From Teichococcus aestuarii (GTDB taxonomy: Bacteria > Pseudomonadota > Alphaproteobacteria > Acetobacterales > Acetobacteraceae): DNA of 64,000 bases. The notes beneath the pieces are model-generated. The model was not told the origin of the DNA, searched no databases, and was given only the letters and a program-made list of their open reading frames with translations. The position numbers and the translations under genes were made by a program. Positions within the stretch are counted from its first letter, which is position 1, and every line of letters starts with the position of its first letter. Below, in pieces: positions 54,420 through 63,914 of the stretch. The stretch covers positions 116,571-180,570 of the forward strand of contig NZ_PDOA01000009.1 of assembly GCF_003116135.1 (NCBI RefSeq), read 5' to 3'.

Positions 54420-54899
54420 ATGCCGATCCGCCAGACACTGGGCGCCCTGGGGCTCGCCACGGCCGCGCTGCTCGCCGCGCCGCTGGCCTCGCCGGCAGCC
54501 GCCCAGGGTGCGGCGGTGCCCGGCGCCACGCCCGCGGCGGAGCGCATCGGCCTGGAGCTGAACCGGCTGGAGCCGCGCCAGAACGCCGGCGCCAATGGCT
54601 GCCGCGTCTGGCTGGTGCTGCGCAACCCCGGCGCCGAGCCGGTCGATCCGCTGCGCCTCGACCTGCTGATCTTCGGCAAGGATGGGGTGGTGGCGCAGCG
54701 CCTTTCCCTCGATGTCGGCCCGCTGCCGCGCGAGAAGACCATGGCGCGGGTGTTCGACCTGAGCACCCAGCCCTGCGACGGCATCGGCGCCTTCCTGCTG
54801 AACGATCTGCTGGCCTGCGGCGCGGCCGAGACCGCCGCCGCCTGCCTGCCCCGTCTCGCGCTGTCGTCGCGCGTCGACGGCGTTTCCTTCGAGAAGTGA
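54420..54899 (+). CDS. Exported protein heading the Ton operon, unknown function
   Basis: A 159-aa periplasmic protein with a signal peptide (MPIRQTLGALGLATAALLAAPLASPAAAQG). The mature part is beta-rich with four Cys residues (GCRVWLVLRN, QPCDG, LLACGAAE, AACLP) likely forming two disulfides. It starts the operon behind the Fur-like box and ends 10 bp before exbB, so it is co-expressed with the TonB energising complex. Similar small secreted proteins precede exbB in other alphaproteobacteria; the function is not known to me. Confidence 0.75.
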   Translation: MPIRQTLGALGLATAALLAAPLASPAAAQGAAVPGATPAAERIGLELNRLEPRQNAGANGCRVWLVLRNPGAEPVDPLRLDLLIFGKDGVVAQRLSLDVGPLPREKTMARVFDLSTQPCDGIGAFLLNDLLACGAAETAAACLPRLALSSRVDGVSFEK

Positions 54900-54909
54900 G
54901 GAGGTCGCG

Positions 54910-55650
54910 ATGAACCCGACCGACGCCGCCACCGCCCTCCCGGAAATCGCCAATGCGGCGAGCCATGCCGACATGTCGATGCTCGGCCTGTTCCTCATGG
55001 CGGACTGGGTGGTCAAATCGGTCATGATCGCGCTGGTGCTCGCCTCCGTGATCTGCTGGGCCATCATCGTCGAGAAGTCGCTGCTGCTGGGCCGGCTGGG
55101 GCGGGAGGTGCGCAAGCTGGTCGGCGCCGCCGCGCCGGGTGGCCAGGCCGCCCCGCAGGCGCCGCAGGGCGAGGGGCTGGCCGCCCGCGTGCTGCGCGCC
55201 GGCACCCGCGAATGGCGCGATGGCCGGGAGGAGGGCGAGAGCCGCTTCGAGTACCGCCACCGCATGGAGCACGCCATGCGCCACGCCCTGAGCGGCGAGC
55301 TGCGCAAGGTGGAGCCGGGCCTGCCCTTCCTCGCCACCACCGGGGCGGTGGCGCCCTTCATCGGCCTGTTCGGCACGGTGTGGGGCATCATGAACAGCTT
55401 CGCCAACATCGCGCAGAGCAACGACACCAGCCTGGCCGTGGTGGCCCCCGGCATCGCCGAGGCGCTGTTCGCCACCGCCATCGGCCTTGTCGCCGCCATT
55501 CCCGCCGTCATGGCCTACAACCGCCTGCTGGTCCGCCTCGGCCGGCTGCGGCAGGACGGGCAGGCGGCGGCGGCCGATCTGGCCTCCGGCCTCTCCCGCC
55601 GCCCGCCCAGCCGGGTGGCCGCCCACGTCAGCCACGCGGCGGCGGAGTAA
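54910..55650 (+). CDS. exbB: TonB-system proton-channel subunit ExbB
   Basis: A 246-aa inner-membrane protein with three helices: about 27-52, 135-160 and 180-205. The MotA/TolQ/ExbB family core [33 protein letters not shown] and [19 protein letters not shown] is present. With ExbD it uses the proton motive force to energise TonB. TolQ is the alternative reading, but the following exbD and tonB support ExbB. Confidence 0.94.
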   Translation: MNPTDAATALPEIANAASHADMSMLGLFLMADWVVKSVMIALVLASVICWAIIVEKSLLLGRLGREVRKLVGAAAPGGQAAPQAPQGEGLAARVLRAGTREWRDGREEGESRFEYRHRMEHAMRHALSGELRKVEPGLPFLATTGAVAPFIGLFGTVWGIMNSFANIAQSNDTSLAVVAPGIAEALFATAIGLVAAIPAVMAYNRLLVRLGRLRQDGQAAAADLASGLSRRPPSRVAAHVSHAAAE

Positions 55651-55656
55651 GCCGGC

Positions 55657-56106
<450 letters not shown>

Positions 56107-56119
56107 ACAGGCTGATGGC

Positions 56120-57049
56120 ATGACAACGCAGACCTTGGGTGTCGCGCCCGGCCTCGGCCTGCGCGGCAGCCGTGCCCTGGGCTGGGGCGCCTCGGCGCTG
56201 CTGCATGGCGGCGCGGCGGTGTTCCTGCTCTACGGCATGCCGGCGCAGGAGCCGCCGGCGCTGGACATGCCGGTGCTGGAAGTGGCGAGCATGCCCAGCG
56301 CCCCCGCCTCGGAGGCCAGCGAAGCCATGGAGGTGGCGGAGCCGGTGCAGGCCGTGGCGCCGCCGCCCACCCCCACCATGGCCGAGCCGCCGCCGGTGAC
56401 CGCCGTGGCGCCCCCCGAGCCGGTGGCGGCCGAGCCGCCGCCTGTCGCCATGTCCGAGCCGCCGCCCGTGGAAATGGCCGATCCGCCGCCCGTGGAGGTG
56501 GCCGAGCCGGAGCCGGTGGAGGCGCCGGCACCGGAGGAGACGGTGCCGGTGCTGGATGTGGAGGAACCTCCTCCGCCACCGCCGCCCGCGCCCCCGCCGC
56601 CGCCCCGGCCAGCCCCGGCCCCGCCGCGCCCGGCGCCGCCCCGGCCGGCCCCGCGCCCCGCCCCGCCGCGCCCGGCGGCGGAGGCCCCCGCGGCGCCGGT
56701 GCGGAGCGCCCCGCCCGCCGCCGCCCCCGCCGCGCCGCAGGCCGCGCCCGCCCGCCCGGCCGCGCCGCCGGCCAGCTATGTCAGCCGCCTCAGCAGCGCG
56801 CTGGAGCGGGCCAAGCGCTACCCCACCGCCGCCCGGCTTCGCCGCCAGGAGGGCACCGGTGTGCTCACGTTCAGCATGCGGGGCGATGGCACGGTGACGG
56901 GCTGGCGCTTGGTGCGCGGCACCGGCCATACCGAGCTGGACGAGGAGATCCTGGCCATGATCCAGCGCGCCTCGCCGCTGCCCGCGCCGCCGCCCGAGAT
57001 GGGAGACCCGGTGACGCTGACGGTGCCGGTCCGTTTCTCGGTGCGCTGA
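56120..57049 (+). CDS. tonB: Energy transducer TonB
   Basis: A 309-aa protein anchored by one N-terminal helix (about 20-38, SALLHGGAAVFLLYGM), with a long Pro/Ala/Glu-rich periplasm-spanning linker (about 60-210) and the TonB C-terminal domain (about 220-309: YVSRLSSALERAKRYPTAAR, GTGVLTFSMRGDGTVTGWRL, LPAPPPEM, PVRFSV). It transmits energy to outer-membrane receptors for iron chelates and other ligands. It ends the operon; a strong bidirectional terminator follows. Confidence 0.93.
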   Translation: MTTQTLGVAPGLGLRGSRALGWGASALLHGGAAVFLLYGMPAQEPPALDMPVLEVASMPSAPASEASEAMEVAEPVQAVAPPPTPTMAEPPPVTAVAPPEPVAAEPPPVAMSEPPPVEMADPPPVEVAEPEPVEAPAPEETVPVLDVEEPPPPPPPAPPPPPRPAPAPPRPAPPRPAPRPAPPRPAAEAPAAPVRSAPPAAAPAAPQAAPARPAAPPASYVSRLSSALERAKRYPTAARLRRQEGTGVLTFSMRGDGTVTGWRLVRGTGHTELDEEILAMIQRASPLPAPPPEMGDPVTLTVPVRFSVR

Positions 57050-57068
57050 GCCGGCCCGGAAGCGCAGG

Positions 57069-57100
57069 AAAGCCCGGGGAGGGTGTCCTCCCCGGGCTTT
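57069..57100. terminator. Bidirectional terminator between tonB and uvrA
   Basis: A 14-bp perfect stem AAAGCCCGGGGAGG / CCTCCCCGGGCTTT with a GTGT loop, lying between the convergent stops. The A and T ends suit both directions. Confidence 0.9.
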
Positions 57101-57121
57101 CCCATGTCAGGCGTGGTCAGT

Positions 57122-60031
57122 TCAGGCGCGCTTGCGCTTCCTGGCGGGCCTGGCCGGCAGCAGCGGCGCGAGGAAGCGCCCGGTGTGGCTCTCCGGCACC
57201 GCCGCCACCTCCTCCGGCGTGCCTTCGGCGACGATCTGCCCGCCGCCATCGCCGCCCTCGGGGCCGAGGTCGAGCAGCCAGTCGGCGGTCTTGATGACCT
57301 CGAGGTTGTGCTCGATCACCACCACCGTGTTGCCCTGCTCCACCAGCTGGTGCAGCACCTCCAGCAGCTTGCGCACATCCTCGAAATGCAGGCCGGTGGT
57401 CGGCTCGTCGAGGATGTAGAGGGTGCGGCCCGTGGCGCGGCGGGACAGCTCCTTGGAAAGCTTGATGCGCTGCGCCTCGCCGCCCGAGAGGGTGGTGGCC
57501 TGCTGGCCGAGATGGATGTAGCCGAGCCCCACCTCCCTCAGCACGCGCAGCTTCTCGCGGATGGCGGGCACGGCGGAGAAGAACTCCAGCCCTTCCTCCA
57601 CCGTCATCTCCAGCACATCGGCGATCGACTTGCCGCGGAACTTCACCTCCAGCGTCTCGCGATTGTAGCGCTTGCCCTTGCAGGTGTCGCAGGTGACGTA
57701 GACATCCGGCAGGAAGTGCATCTCGATCTTCAGCACGCCGTCGCCCTGGCAGGCCTCGCAGCGCCCGCCCTTGACGTTGAAGCTGAAGCGCCCGGGCTTG
57801 TAGCCGCGCGAGCGGCTGTCCGGCAGCTCCGAGAACCAGTCGCGGATCGGCGCGAACAGGCCGGTATAGGTGGCAGGGTTGGAGCGCGGCGTGCGGCCGA
57901 TCGGCGACTGGTCGATGTCGATGATCTTGTCGAGATGCTCCAGCCCCTCGATCCGCTCATGCGGCGCGGGCACGGTGCCCGCGCCCATCAGCCGGCGCGC
58001 CACGGCCTTGTAGAGCGTCTCGATGACGAAGGTGGACTTGCCGCCGCCCGAGACTCCGGTGACGCAGGTGAAGGTGCCGAGCGGGATGCCCGCGCTCAGG
58101 CCCCGCAGGTTGTTGCCGGTGGCGCCGACGACGCGCAGCATCCGCTTCCCGTCCACCGGGCGCCGCTTCTCGGGCACCGCGATGGCGCGGCGGCCGGAGA
58201 GATAGGCGCCCGTCACGCTGTCCGGGTGCCGCGCCACCTCCTCCGGCGTGCCCTGGGCGATGACGCGCCCGCCGCCCGCGCCGGCGGCCGGCCCGATGTC
58301 GATCAGGTGGTCGGCGGTGCGGATCGCGTCCTCGTCATGCTCCACCACCAGCACGGTGTTGCCGAGGTCGCGCAACCGCCGCAGCGTGCCGAGCAGCCGC
58401 TCGTTGTCGCGTTGGTGCAGGCCGATGGAGGGCTCGTCCAGCACGTAGAGCACGCCGGTGAGGCCGGAGCCGATCTGGCTGGCCAGCCGGATGCGCTGGC
58501 TCTCGCCGCCCGAGAGGGTGGCGGAGGACCGGGCGAGGGAGAGGTAGTCCAGCCCCACATCGAGCAGGAAGCGCAGGCGCTCGATGATCTCCTTGAGGAT
58601 GCGGCGGGCGATCTCGGCGCGCTGCGGGGTGAGGGTCTCCTCCACCCCCTCGAACCAGGGCAGCGCCTTGCGGATGGACAGCTCGCTGGCCCCGGCGATG
58701 TGCATCCCCGCCACCTTCACCGACAGCGCCTCGGGCTTGAGGCGGGCGCCGCAGCAGGCATGGCAGGGCCGGTCCGCCTGGTAGCGGGCCATGTCCTCGC
58801 GCACCCAGGGGTTGTCCGTCTCGCGCAGGCGGCGGGCGAGGTTGGGCAGCACGCCCTCGAAGGGCTTCTTCACCTCGTAGGCGCGCAGCCCGTCCTTGTA
58901 GCGCAGCGCCACCACCTCGCTGCCCGTGCCGTTCAGGATGGCGTCCCGCGCCCGCTCGGGCAGCTCGGCCCAGGGGATGCTGGTCTTGACGCCGAGATGC
59001 CTGGCCAGGCTCTCCAGCGTCTGGTCGTAATAGGGCGCGCTGTTGCCGGCCCAGGCGGCGATGGCGCCGTCGGCGATGCTGCGGGTGTCGTCCGGCACCA
59101 CCAGGGCGGGGTCGAAGAAGCTTTCCGTGCCGAGCCCATCACAGACCGGGCAGGCGCCCTGCGGCGAGTTGAAGGAGAACAGCCGCGGCTCGATTTCTTC
59201 GAGTGTGAAGCCGGAAACGGGGCAGGCGTAGCGGCTGCTGAACACCGTGCGCTCGGCGCTGTCGGCATCCTCCGCATAGGCCACGCCGTCGGCCAGGGCC
59301 AGCGCCGTCTCGAAGCTGTCCGCCAGCCGCTGCGCCAGCCCCTCATTGCCGACGACGACGCGGTCCACCACCACCTCGATGTCGTGCTTCTTGCGCTTGT
59401 CGAGGCTGAGCGCCTCCTCGACGCGCATCAGCGTGCCGTTGATCTTGACGCGCTCGAAGCCGCGCCGCTGGTACTCCGCCAGCTCCTTGCGGAACTCGCC
59501 CTTCTTGCCGCGCACCACGGGGGCCAGCAGCAGCAGCCGCGTGCCCTCGGGCATGGCCAGCACACGGTCCACCATCTGGCTCACCGTCTGCGCCTCGATC
59601 GGCAGGCCGGTGGCGGGGGAGTAGGGCACGCCCGCCCGCGCCCAGAGCAGGCGCATGTAGTCGTGGATCTCGGTTACCGTGCCGACGGTCGAGCGCGGGT
59701 TGTGGCTCGTCGTCTTCTGCTCGATCGAGATGGCCGGGGAGAGCCCCTCGATGGAATCGACGTCCGGCTTCTGCATCAGCTGCAGGAACTGCCGCGCATA
59801 GGCCGAGAGGCTCTCGACGTAGCGGCGCTGCCCCTCGGCATAGATGGTGTCGAAGGCGAGGGAGGATTTGCCCGAGCCGGAGAGGCCGGTGATGACCGTC
59901 AGCGTGTGCTTCGGGATGTCGATGTCGACATTCTTCAGGTTATGCTGACGCGCGCCGCGGATGCGGATCTGGTCCTTCTGGCCATGGGGCTGCCCGGCGG
60001 GGGCCAGCGAGGTCTTCGGCAGCGTCTTCAA
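57122..60031 (-). CDS. uvrA: Excinuclease ABC subunit UvrA
   Basis: A ~969-aa DNA-damage recognition ATPase. Two ABC modules: Walker [13 protein letters not shown], signatures [12 protein letters not shown] and [12 protein letters not shown], Walker [14 protein letters not shown]; zinc-finger CxxC pairs [15 protein letters not shown] and CEACQG...CDTCKG. TTG at 60031 is chosen because GCAGGAG precedes it by 6 nt and because the upstream GTG (60079) falls inside the LexA box; TTG 60163 would place the box inside the coding region. The enzyme loads UvrB at lesions in nucleotide excision repair. The LexA box predicts SOS induction. Confidence 0.93.
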   Translation of the reverse strand: MKTLPKTSLAPAGQPHGQKDQIRIRGARQHNLKNVDIDIPKHTLTVITGLSGSGKSSLAFDTIYAEGQRRYVESLSAYARQFLQLMQKPDVDSIEGLSPAISIEQKTTSHNPRSTVGTVTEIHDYMRLLWARAGVPYSPATGLPIEAQTVSQMVDRVLAMPEGTRLLLLAPVVRGKKGEFRKELAEYQRRGFERVKINGTLMRVEEALSLDKRKKHDIEVVVDRVVVGNEGLAQRLADSFETALALADGVAYAEDADSAERTVFSSRYACPVSGFTLEEIEPRLFSFNSPQGACPVCDGLGTESFFDPALVVPDDTRSIADGAIAAWAGNSAPYYDQTLESLARHLGVKTSIPWAELPERARDAILNGTGSEVVALRYKDGLRAYEVKKPFEGVLPNLARRLRETDNPWVREDMARYQADRPCHACCGARLKPEALSVKVAGMHIAGASELSIRKALPWFEGVEETLTPQRAEIARRILKEIIERLRFLLDVGLDYLSLARSSATLSGGESQRIRLASQIGSGLTGVLYVLDEPSIGLHQRDNERLLGTLRRLRDLGNTVLVVEHDEDAIRTADHLIDIGPAAGAGGGRVIAQGTPEEVARHPDSVTGAYLSGRRAIAVPEKRRPVDGKRMLRVVGATGNNLRGLSAGIPLGTFTCVTGVSGGGKSTFVIETLYKAVARRLMGAGTVPAPHERIEGLEHLDKIIDIDQSPIGRTPRSNPATYTGLFAPIRDWFSELPDSRSRGYKPGRFSFNVKGGRCEACQGDGVLKIEMHFLPDVYVTCDTCKGKRYNRETLEVKFRGKSIADVLEMTVEEGLEFFSAVPAIREKLRVLREVGLGYIHLGQQATTLSGGEAQRIKLSKELSRRATGRTLYILDEPTTGLHFEDVRKLLEVLHQLVEQGNTVVVIEHNLEVIKTADWLLDLGPEGGDGGGQIVAEGTPEEVAAVPESHTGRFLAPLLPARPARKRKRA

Positions 60032-60073
60032 CGGCGGCTCCTGCTCAGGGGCATCGGGGGGACGGGAAGGGGC

Positions 60074-60088
60074 GTTCACATTGTGTTC
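60074..60088. promoter_or_regulatory. LexA (SOS) box between uvrA and ssb
   Basis: GTTCACATTGTGTTC, an exact GTTC-N7-GTTC direct repeat, the LexA operator of alphaproteobacteria. It is 43 bp upstream of the preferred uvrA start and ~270 bp from ssb, which are divergent, so it could control uvrA and possibly ssb. The rest of the 60032-60360 gap shows no other gene. Confidence 0.75.
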
Positions 60089-60360
60089 CGGTGCGCTTTG
60101 TGCCAGTATCCGCCGCCCACGGGAAGTGCTCGCGGGAAGTGGGCGTGCGCGCGGACAGGACAAGGTTCCGGTAACGGGGCTGGCCGAGCCAAGTTGGTAT
60201 GGCTAGGTTGCACCGATGCGCGCCCTCCGGCCCCTTCGCGGGCACCGCCCGGGCACGCACATGAATGTGAAACGGGCCCGCCGGGACCGGACCGTGCCCC
60301 GCCCGTCGCGGCGGGGTGCGCCCGGCCTGGCGGGCGAGAACGGATGAAGGACCGGGCAGC

Positions 60361-60918
60361 ATGGCCGGCAGCGTCAACAAGGTGATCCTGATCGGCAACC
60401 TGGGTCGGGACCCGGAGGTGCGGAACTTCCAGAATGGCGGGCGGGTGGTGAACCTGCGCCTCGCCACGACCGACACCTACAAGGACCGCGAAGGCAACCG
60501 GCAGGAGCGCACCGAATGGCATTCGGTGGCCATCTTCAACGAGAAGGTGGGCGAGATCGCCGAGAAGTATCTCCGCAAGGGCAGCAAGGTCTATGTCGAG
60601 GGCAAGCTGGAGACCCGCAAGTGGCAGGACCAGGCCGGCCAGGACCGCTATTCCACCGAGGTGGTGATCCGCAATTTCGGCGGTGAGCTGACCTTGCTCG
60701 ACGGCCGCGGCGGCGAGGGCGGCGGTGGCGCCGGGGGCGGCGGTGGCGGCGGCTATGAGGGCGGCGGCGAGCGCAGCGGCGGCTATGGCGGCGGCCGCAG
60801 CGGTGGCGGTGCTGGCGGTGCTGGCGGAAATGGCGGCGGCGCCGCCCGCCCGCAGCGCGGCGGCTGGGACGCCCCCAAGGGCGGCGGCAGCGACCTGGAC
60901 GACGACATCCCGTTCTGA
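60361..60918 (+). CDS. ssb: Single-stranded DNA-binding protein
   Basis: A 185-aa SSB. The OB domain (about 1-110) begins [21 protein letters not shown], contains [26 protein letters not shown] and is followed by a Gly-rich linker (about 118-170) and the acidic C-terminal tip DLDDDIPF that docks partner proteins. It coats ssDNA in replication, recombination and repair. Divergent from uvrA, the classic arrangement; a terminator follows. Confidence 0.96.
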   Translation: MAGSVNKVILIGNLGRDPEVRNFQNGGRVVNLRLATTDTYKDREGNRQERTEWHSVAIFNEKVGEIAEKYLRKGSKVYVEGKLETRKWQDQAGQDRYSTEVVIRNFGGELTLLDGRGGEGGGGAGGGGGGGYEGGGERSGGYGGGRSGGGAGGAGGNGGGAARPQRGGWDAPKGGGSDLDDDIPF

Positions 60919-60954
60919 CGAGTACCATCTAAAAGTGTGAAGCAGAATAATGCT

Positions 60955-60981
60955 AGGGCCCTGGAAACAGGGCCCTTTTTT
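60955..60981 (+). terminator. Terminator after ssb
   Basis: A 9-bp stem AGGGCCCTG / CAGGGCCCT with a GAAA tetraloop, followed by TTTTTT. It is the last feature of the core region before the integrase genes. Confidence 0.93.
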
Positions 60982-61040
60982 CTTGACGTTTCAAATCCGA
61001 ACTGCAATCCTTCTGCCTTGGTTCTAGGGACCATCGTAGA

Positions 61041-62411
61041 ATGACAAGAACGAAGCTCGAATCGGCCGCTGATAACGACAACAATCCCTATACGATCGAG
61101 TGGATTCGTTTTGAATCTGGGGAGAGGCTGCCGCTGCTGGTCCGGAGGGCGGCGGGGTTGCCAATTGAAGCGCCGGCATACTGGATTACCGCGAGCGAGC
61201 GCCCACTGAACAAAGCTGCCAAAACTCTTGAGAAGCAGCTGCGGCAACTCATGCTGCTCTACCTCTGGGCTGACGCCCGCGGTAGCACGCCGGAGGGCCT
61301 CATTCGGGCGCCCGGCTTCCTCAGCCTCGAGCAGTTAAACGACCTGGATCGGTTCTGCCGCCAGCGGCTACCCCATGCTGTCGCGGAAGCCCTAAAGGCC
61401 CGGGGTGCCGGCGGGAACGTAGTCCGCTCTCGCGGCCGAGGACCGAAGAAGCAAGGTCCGTTAGGCATCCAGTCCGCCGTCGGCCACCGCCTCGCGGTCA
61501 TTCATGCGTTCATCGACTATGTCAGTTTCGCCCGCGCCTCCAGGATGCAGCCGGGCAGCGAGGCGCGCAGAGTCTATGAGGAGGCGCGAAAGGCTATCCT
61601 CGGCTCTTTGCGGGAGCGCGCTCGCGCATCTATTCGCCCCCGCAGCCCGGCGGAGGCCCGCGAAGGCTTGCCGAAGGAGACGCGCGAGCTACTCCTGGCC
61701 GCGATCAAACCGGGTCACGCAGGCAACCCTTGGAAGCTTCAGGTCCAGAAGCGGAACGAGCTGATCGTCCGCCTGCTGTACGAACTTGGCATGCGGCGGG
61801 GAGAGGTGCTCTGCCTGAAGGTCAGGGACGTCAAGCTCACGCCCGACGGCGGCCTCCTGAGCATCGTAAGACGCCCTCAGGATCCGGAGGACCCGCGACG
61901 GGAAAAGCCAGAGGTGAAGACCCTGGGGCGCGAACTGGCCATTGGGCATGCCCTGCGCGAGCTGTTCATCGGTTACTTGGCGGAGCGCCGGAAGCTGCCG
62001 GGCGCGCGGCGGCATCCCTTCCTGTTCGTCAGCGCTACTGACGGGGCGCCACTGAGCTTGTGGAGCATGACCAAGATCTTCAAGACATTGCGGAAAGAGG
62101 TAAAGAACCTGCCGGACGATCTAACGGCGCACGTGCTCCGGCACGACTGGAACGACCGGTTCTCCGAGATGTCGGACCGAGCGGCACCCAACCGGACAAG
62201 CCAGGATGCGGTGAAGGAGGAGCGCGCGCGGGCCTATGCCCAAGGGTGGACTAACCCCGAGACGGCAAGGGTCTACACGAGGCGCTGGACGCGTGAAGCC
62301 GCGAACAAACGCTCTTTGGAAATGCAGGAGCGTAGGGAGGTTCTCGTCGAGCGAACGGACGAAGGCCGGGTGTCACCCGACCAGCGGGCCAATGCCGAGG
62401 GGGAGGGGTAA
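61041..62411 (+). CDS. Tyrosine site-specific recombinase (integrase family), first of pair
   Basis: A 456-aa DNA recombinase. N-terminal ~220 residues are family-specific; the catalytic domain (about 215-430) shows the first Arg in LLYELGMRRGEVLCLKVRDV, the His-x-x-Arg box in LTAHVLRHDWNDRF, and a candidate Tyr in ETARVYTRRWTRE. Acts with the adjacent recombinase on island attachment sites (inference). Third-position GC is lower than in neighbouring chromosomal genes. The second gene starts 3 bp after its stop. Confidence 0.85.
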   Translation: MTRTKLESAADNDNNPYTIEWIRFESGERLPLLVRRAAGLPIEAPAYWITASERPLNKAAKTLEKQLRQLMLLYLWADARGSTPEGLIRAPGFLSLEQLNDLDRFCRQRLPHAVAEALKARGAGGNVVRSRGRGPKKQGPLGIQSAVGHRLAVIHAFIDYVSFARASRMQPGSEARRVYEEARKAILGSLRERARASIRPRSPAEAREGLPKETRELLLAAIKPGHAGNPWKLQVQKRNELIVRLLYELGMRRGEVLCLKVRDVKLTPDGGLLSIVRRPQDPEDPRREKPEVKTLGRELAIGHALRELFIGYLAERRKLPGARRHPFLFVSATDGAPLSLWSMTKIFKTLRKEVKNLPDDLTAHVLRHDWNDRFSEMSDRAAPNRTSQDAVKEERARAYAQGWTNPETARVYTRRWTREAANKRSLEMQERREVLVERTDEGRVSPDQRANAEGEG

Positions 62412-63859
62412 ACCATGTCAGCGATTATCCGCAGCCTCGCCGGGAGCATTCCCCCACTTCCCTCGAGGCTGTTCCTTCCGGACGGCCAGGAGATCGACAC
62501 TGGGACCGACCCCTGGCAGGTGGCGGACCTCTCCTCGGGATTAAGCCGGCTCTCCTTCAGCGGTTTCTCCGCCCTTCATCCGCACGTCGTCCTACGGCTG
62601 CAGCATACCGTTGCCCATTATTTAGAAACGAGATCGGTCGCACATGTTCGGAACTTGTTTTGGTGCTTTCATGACCTCCACCAAGCGGCCTTCGCAGAGG
62701 CCGCACCGGGGAAGGTCGAGCGGATTGAGTTGGCTCACCTCCTGAATTACCAAGGGCGTCTCACGAAGGACACACTCTGGAAACTCGGCGTTGTCCGCAT
62801 TCTGCTGGAGAAGGCCGCCCGCCTCGGGTTCGGCTTCTGCTCGGCCGAGGCGTTAGCGTGGCTCGACGAGGCCGTAATCCCAGGCAACCCGAAGGGCGTC
62901 GATGTCCGGACGCGGGATCCCAACCGCGGCCCGTTCACCGCAGCCGAAATCGAGACGCTCAACGCAGCCTTGAACGACGCTTATAGAGACAGCGAGATCG
63001 ACCTCGCTGACTATGCGGCGGGCCATATCCTCCTGGCCTTTGGCGTACGCAGCCGGCAGCTTGCCGCGCTGAAGGAGAAGGACCTGATCGTCGTTCCGGC
63101 GAAGGACGGCGATGCGCGGTATGTCCTGAGGATTCCCCAGGCCAAACAAAGAGGCGAGCTAACCCGAGACAGCTTCAGGGCGCGGCCGTGCGACCGCCGG
63201 GTCGGCCGCCTCATTGAGCGCCTGATTGAAGAGAACCGCGGCCGCAAAACCGATCCGGAGGTGCCCGCCGACGACTGGCCCATGTTCATCGGTTCAAGCC
63301 GCGATGAGAACCCCCCAGGCTTCGCATATCACCTGAATGCACGGGGAATCGCTACCCGCATTCGGCAAATCATCGAGCGCCGGACGGAGATGACCGCGAA
63401 CTCCAAGCGGTTCCGCCACACCCTGGCACAGAACATGGCGGACGACGGGGCGTCCAAATACGAAATCGCCGAGGCGCTCGGCCAAGCCGACACCCAGCAG
63501 GTCGGCAAGTACATCGAAGCCAGGCCGGAGATGGTCGCCCGACTCAACCACTTGGCCGAGGACTTCGCCCCCATTATGCAAGCCTTCGCCGGCATTTTGG
63601 TCTCTCGCGAGGACCTCGGGGCGCGAACCTCTCCGCAGGGCAAGCGCCTCCATGACCGCGCCCTGGCAGCCAGCGGAGAGCGCCCTCTGGGGCACTGCGG
63701 ACAGCACGGCTTCTGCGACATAGCGAAGCCGATTGGCTGCTATACCTGCAGCTCGTTCCGCGCGTGGGATGACGGCCCGCACGAAGAGATCCTGGCAAAG
63801 CTGCTGGAGGACAGGCAGCGGAAGGTCGACCGCAGCCTAGAGGTTGTTATGGACCTCTG
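61041..63859 (+). mobile_element. Edge of an acquired region: two coupled tyrosine recombinases
   Basis: From about 60983 the sequence is less GC-rich at third positions, codon use differs from the housekeeping genes, and the long antisense frames typical of the rest of the window disappear. Two tyrosine recombinase genes, 3 bp apart, begin right after the ssb terminator. This is the usual look of a genomic island flank. No attachment repeat could be identified inside the window, and the far end lies outside it. Confidence 0.7.
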
Positions 63860-63914
63860 GCCTGGTAACGATCAGGTTGCGGGGCATGACTGCCCGCAAG
63901 CCGTACCCATCTGA
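62415..63914 (+). CDS. Tyrosine recombinase-like protein, second of pair, probably truncated at C-terminus
   Basis: A 499-aa open frame with a strong GGAGGGG ribosome binding site. N-terminal ~160 residues are family-specific; the catalytic part contains ILLAFGVRSRQLAALKEKDL (box I Arg), KRFRHTLAQNMADDGAS (box II Arg/His) and a Tyr in QVGKYIEARPEMV. After the catalytic domain a Cys-rich segment CGQHGFCDIAKPIGCYTC follows, a Zn-type pattern seen in this recombinase class. The last ~20 residues lie at the left end of an IS5-like element whose transposase overlaps the stop, so the native end is probably missing. Confidence 0.8.
   Translation: MSAIIRSLAGSIPPLPSRLFLPDGQEIDTGTDPWQVADLSSGLSRLSFSGFSALHPHVVLRLQHTVAHYLETRSVAHVRNLFWCFHDLHQAAFAEAAPGKVERIELAHLLNYQGRLTKDTLWKLGVVRILLEKAARLGFGFCSAEALAWLDEAVIPGNPKGVDVRTRDPNRGPFTAAEIETLNAALNDAYRDSEIDLADYAAGHILLAFGVRSRQLAALKEKDLIVVPAKDGDARYVLRIPQAKQRGELTRDSFRARPCDRRVGRLIERLIEENRGRKTDPEVPADDWPMFIGSSRDENPPGFAYHLNARGIATRIRQIIERRTEMTANSKRFRHTLAQNMADDGASKYEIAEALGQADTQQVGKYIEARPEMVARLNHLAEDFAPIMQAFAGILVSREDLGARTSPQGKRLHDRALAASGERPLGHCGQHGFCDIAKPIGCYTCSSFRAWDDGPHEEILAKLLEDRQRKVDRSLEVVMDLWPGNDQVAGHDCPQAVPI

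Noticed and set aside
60079..60163. Upstream GTG or TTG start for uvrA (60079 or 60163)
   Set aside because: The GTG lies inside the LexA box and the longer frame reads through it; the TTG at 60031 has a good ribosome binding site and gives a family-like length.
57083..60385. 1,100-codon plus-strand frame opposite uvrA
   Set aside because: Antisense shadow of uvrA; no recognisable domain, and it runs across the terminator and the LexA box.
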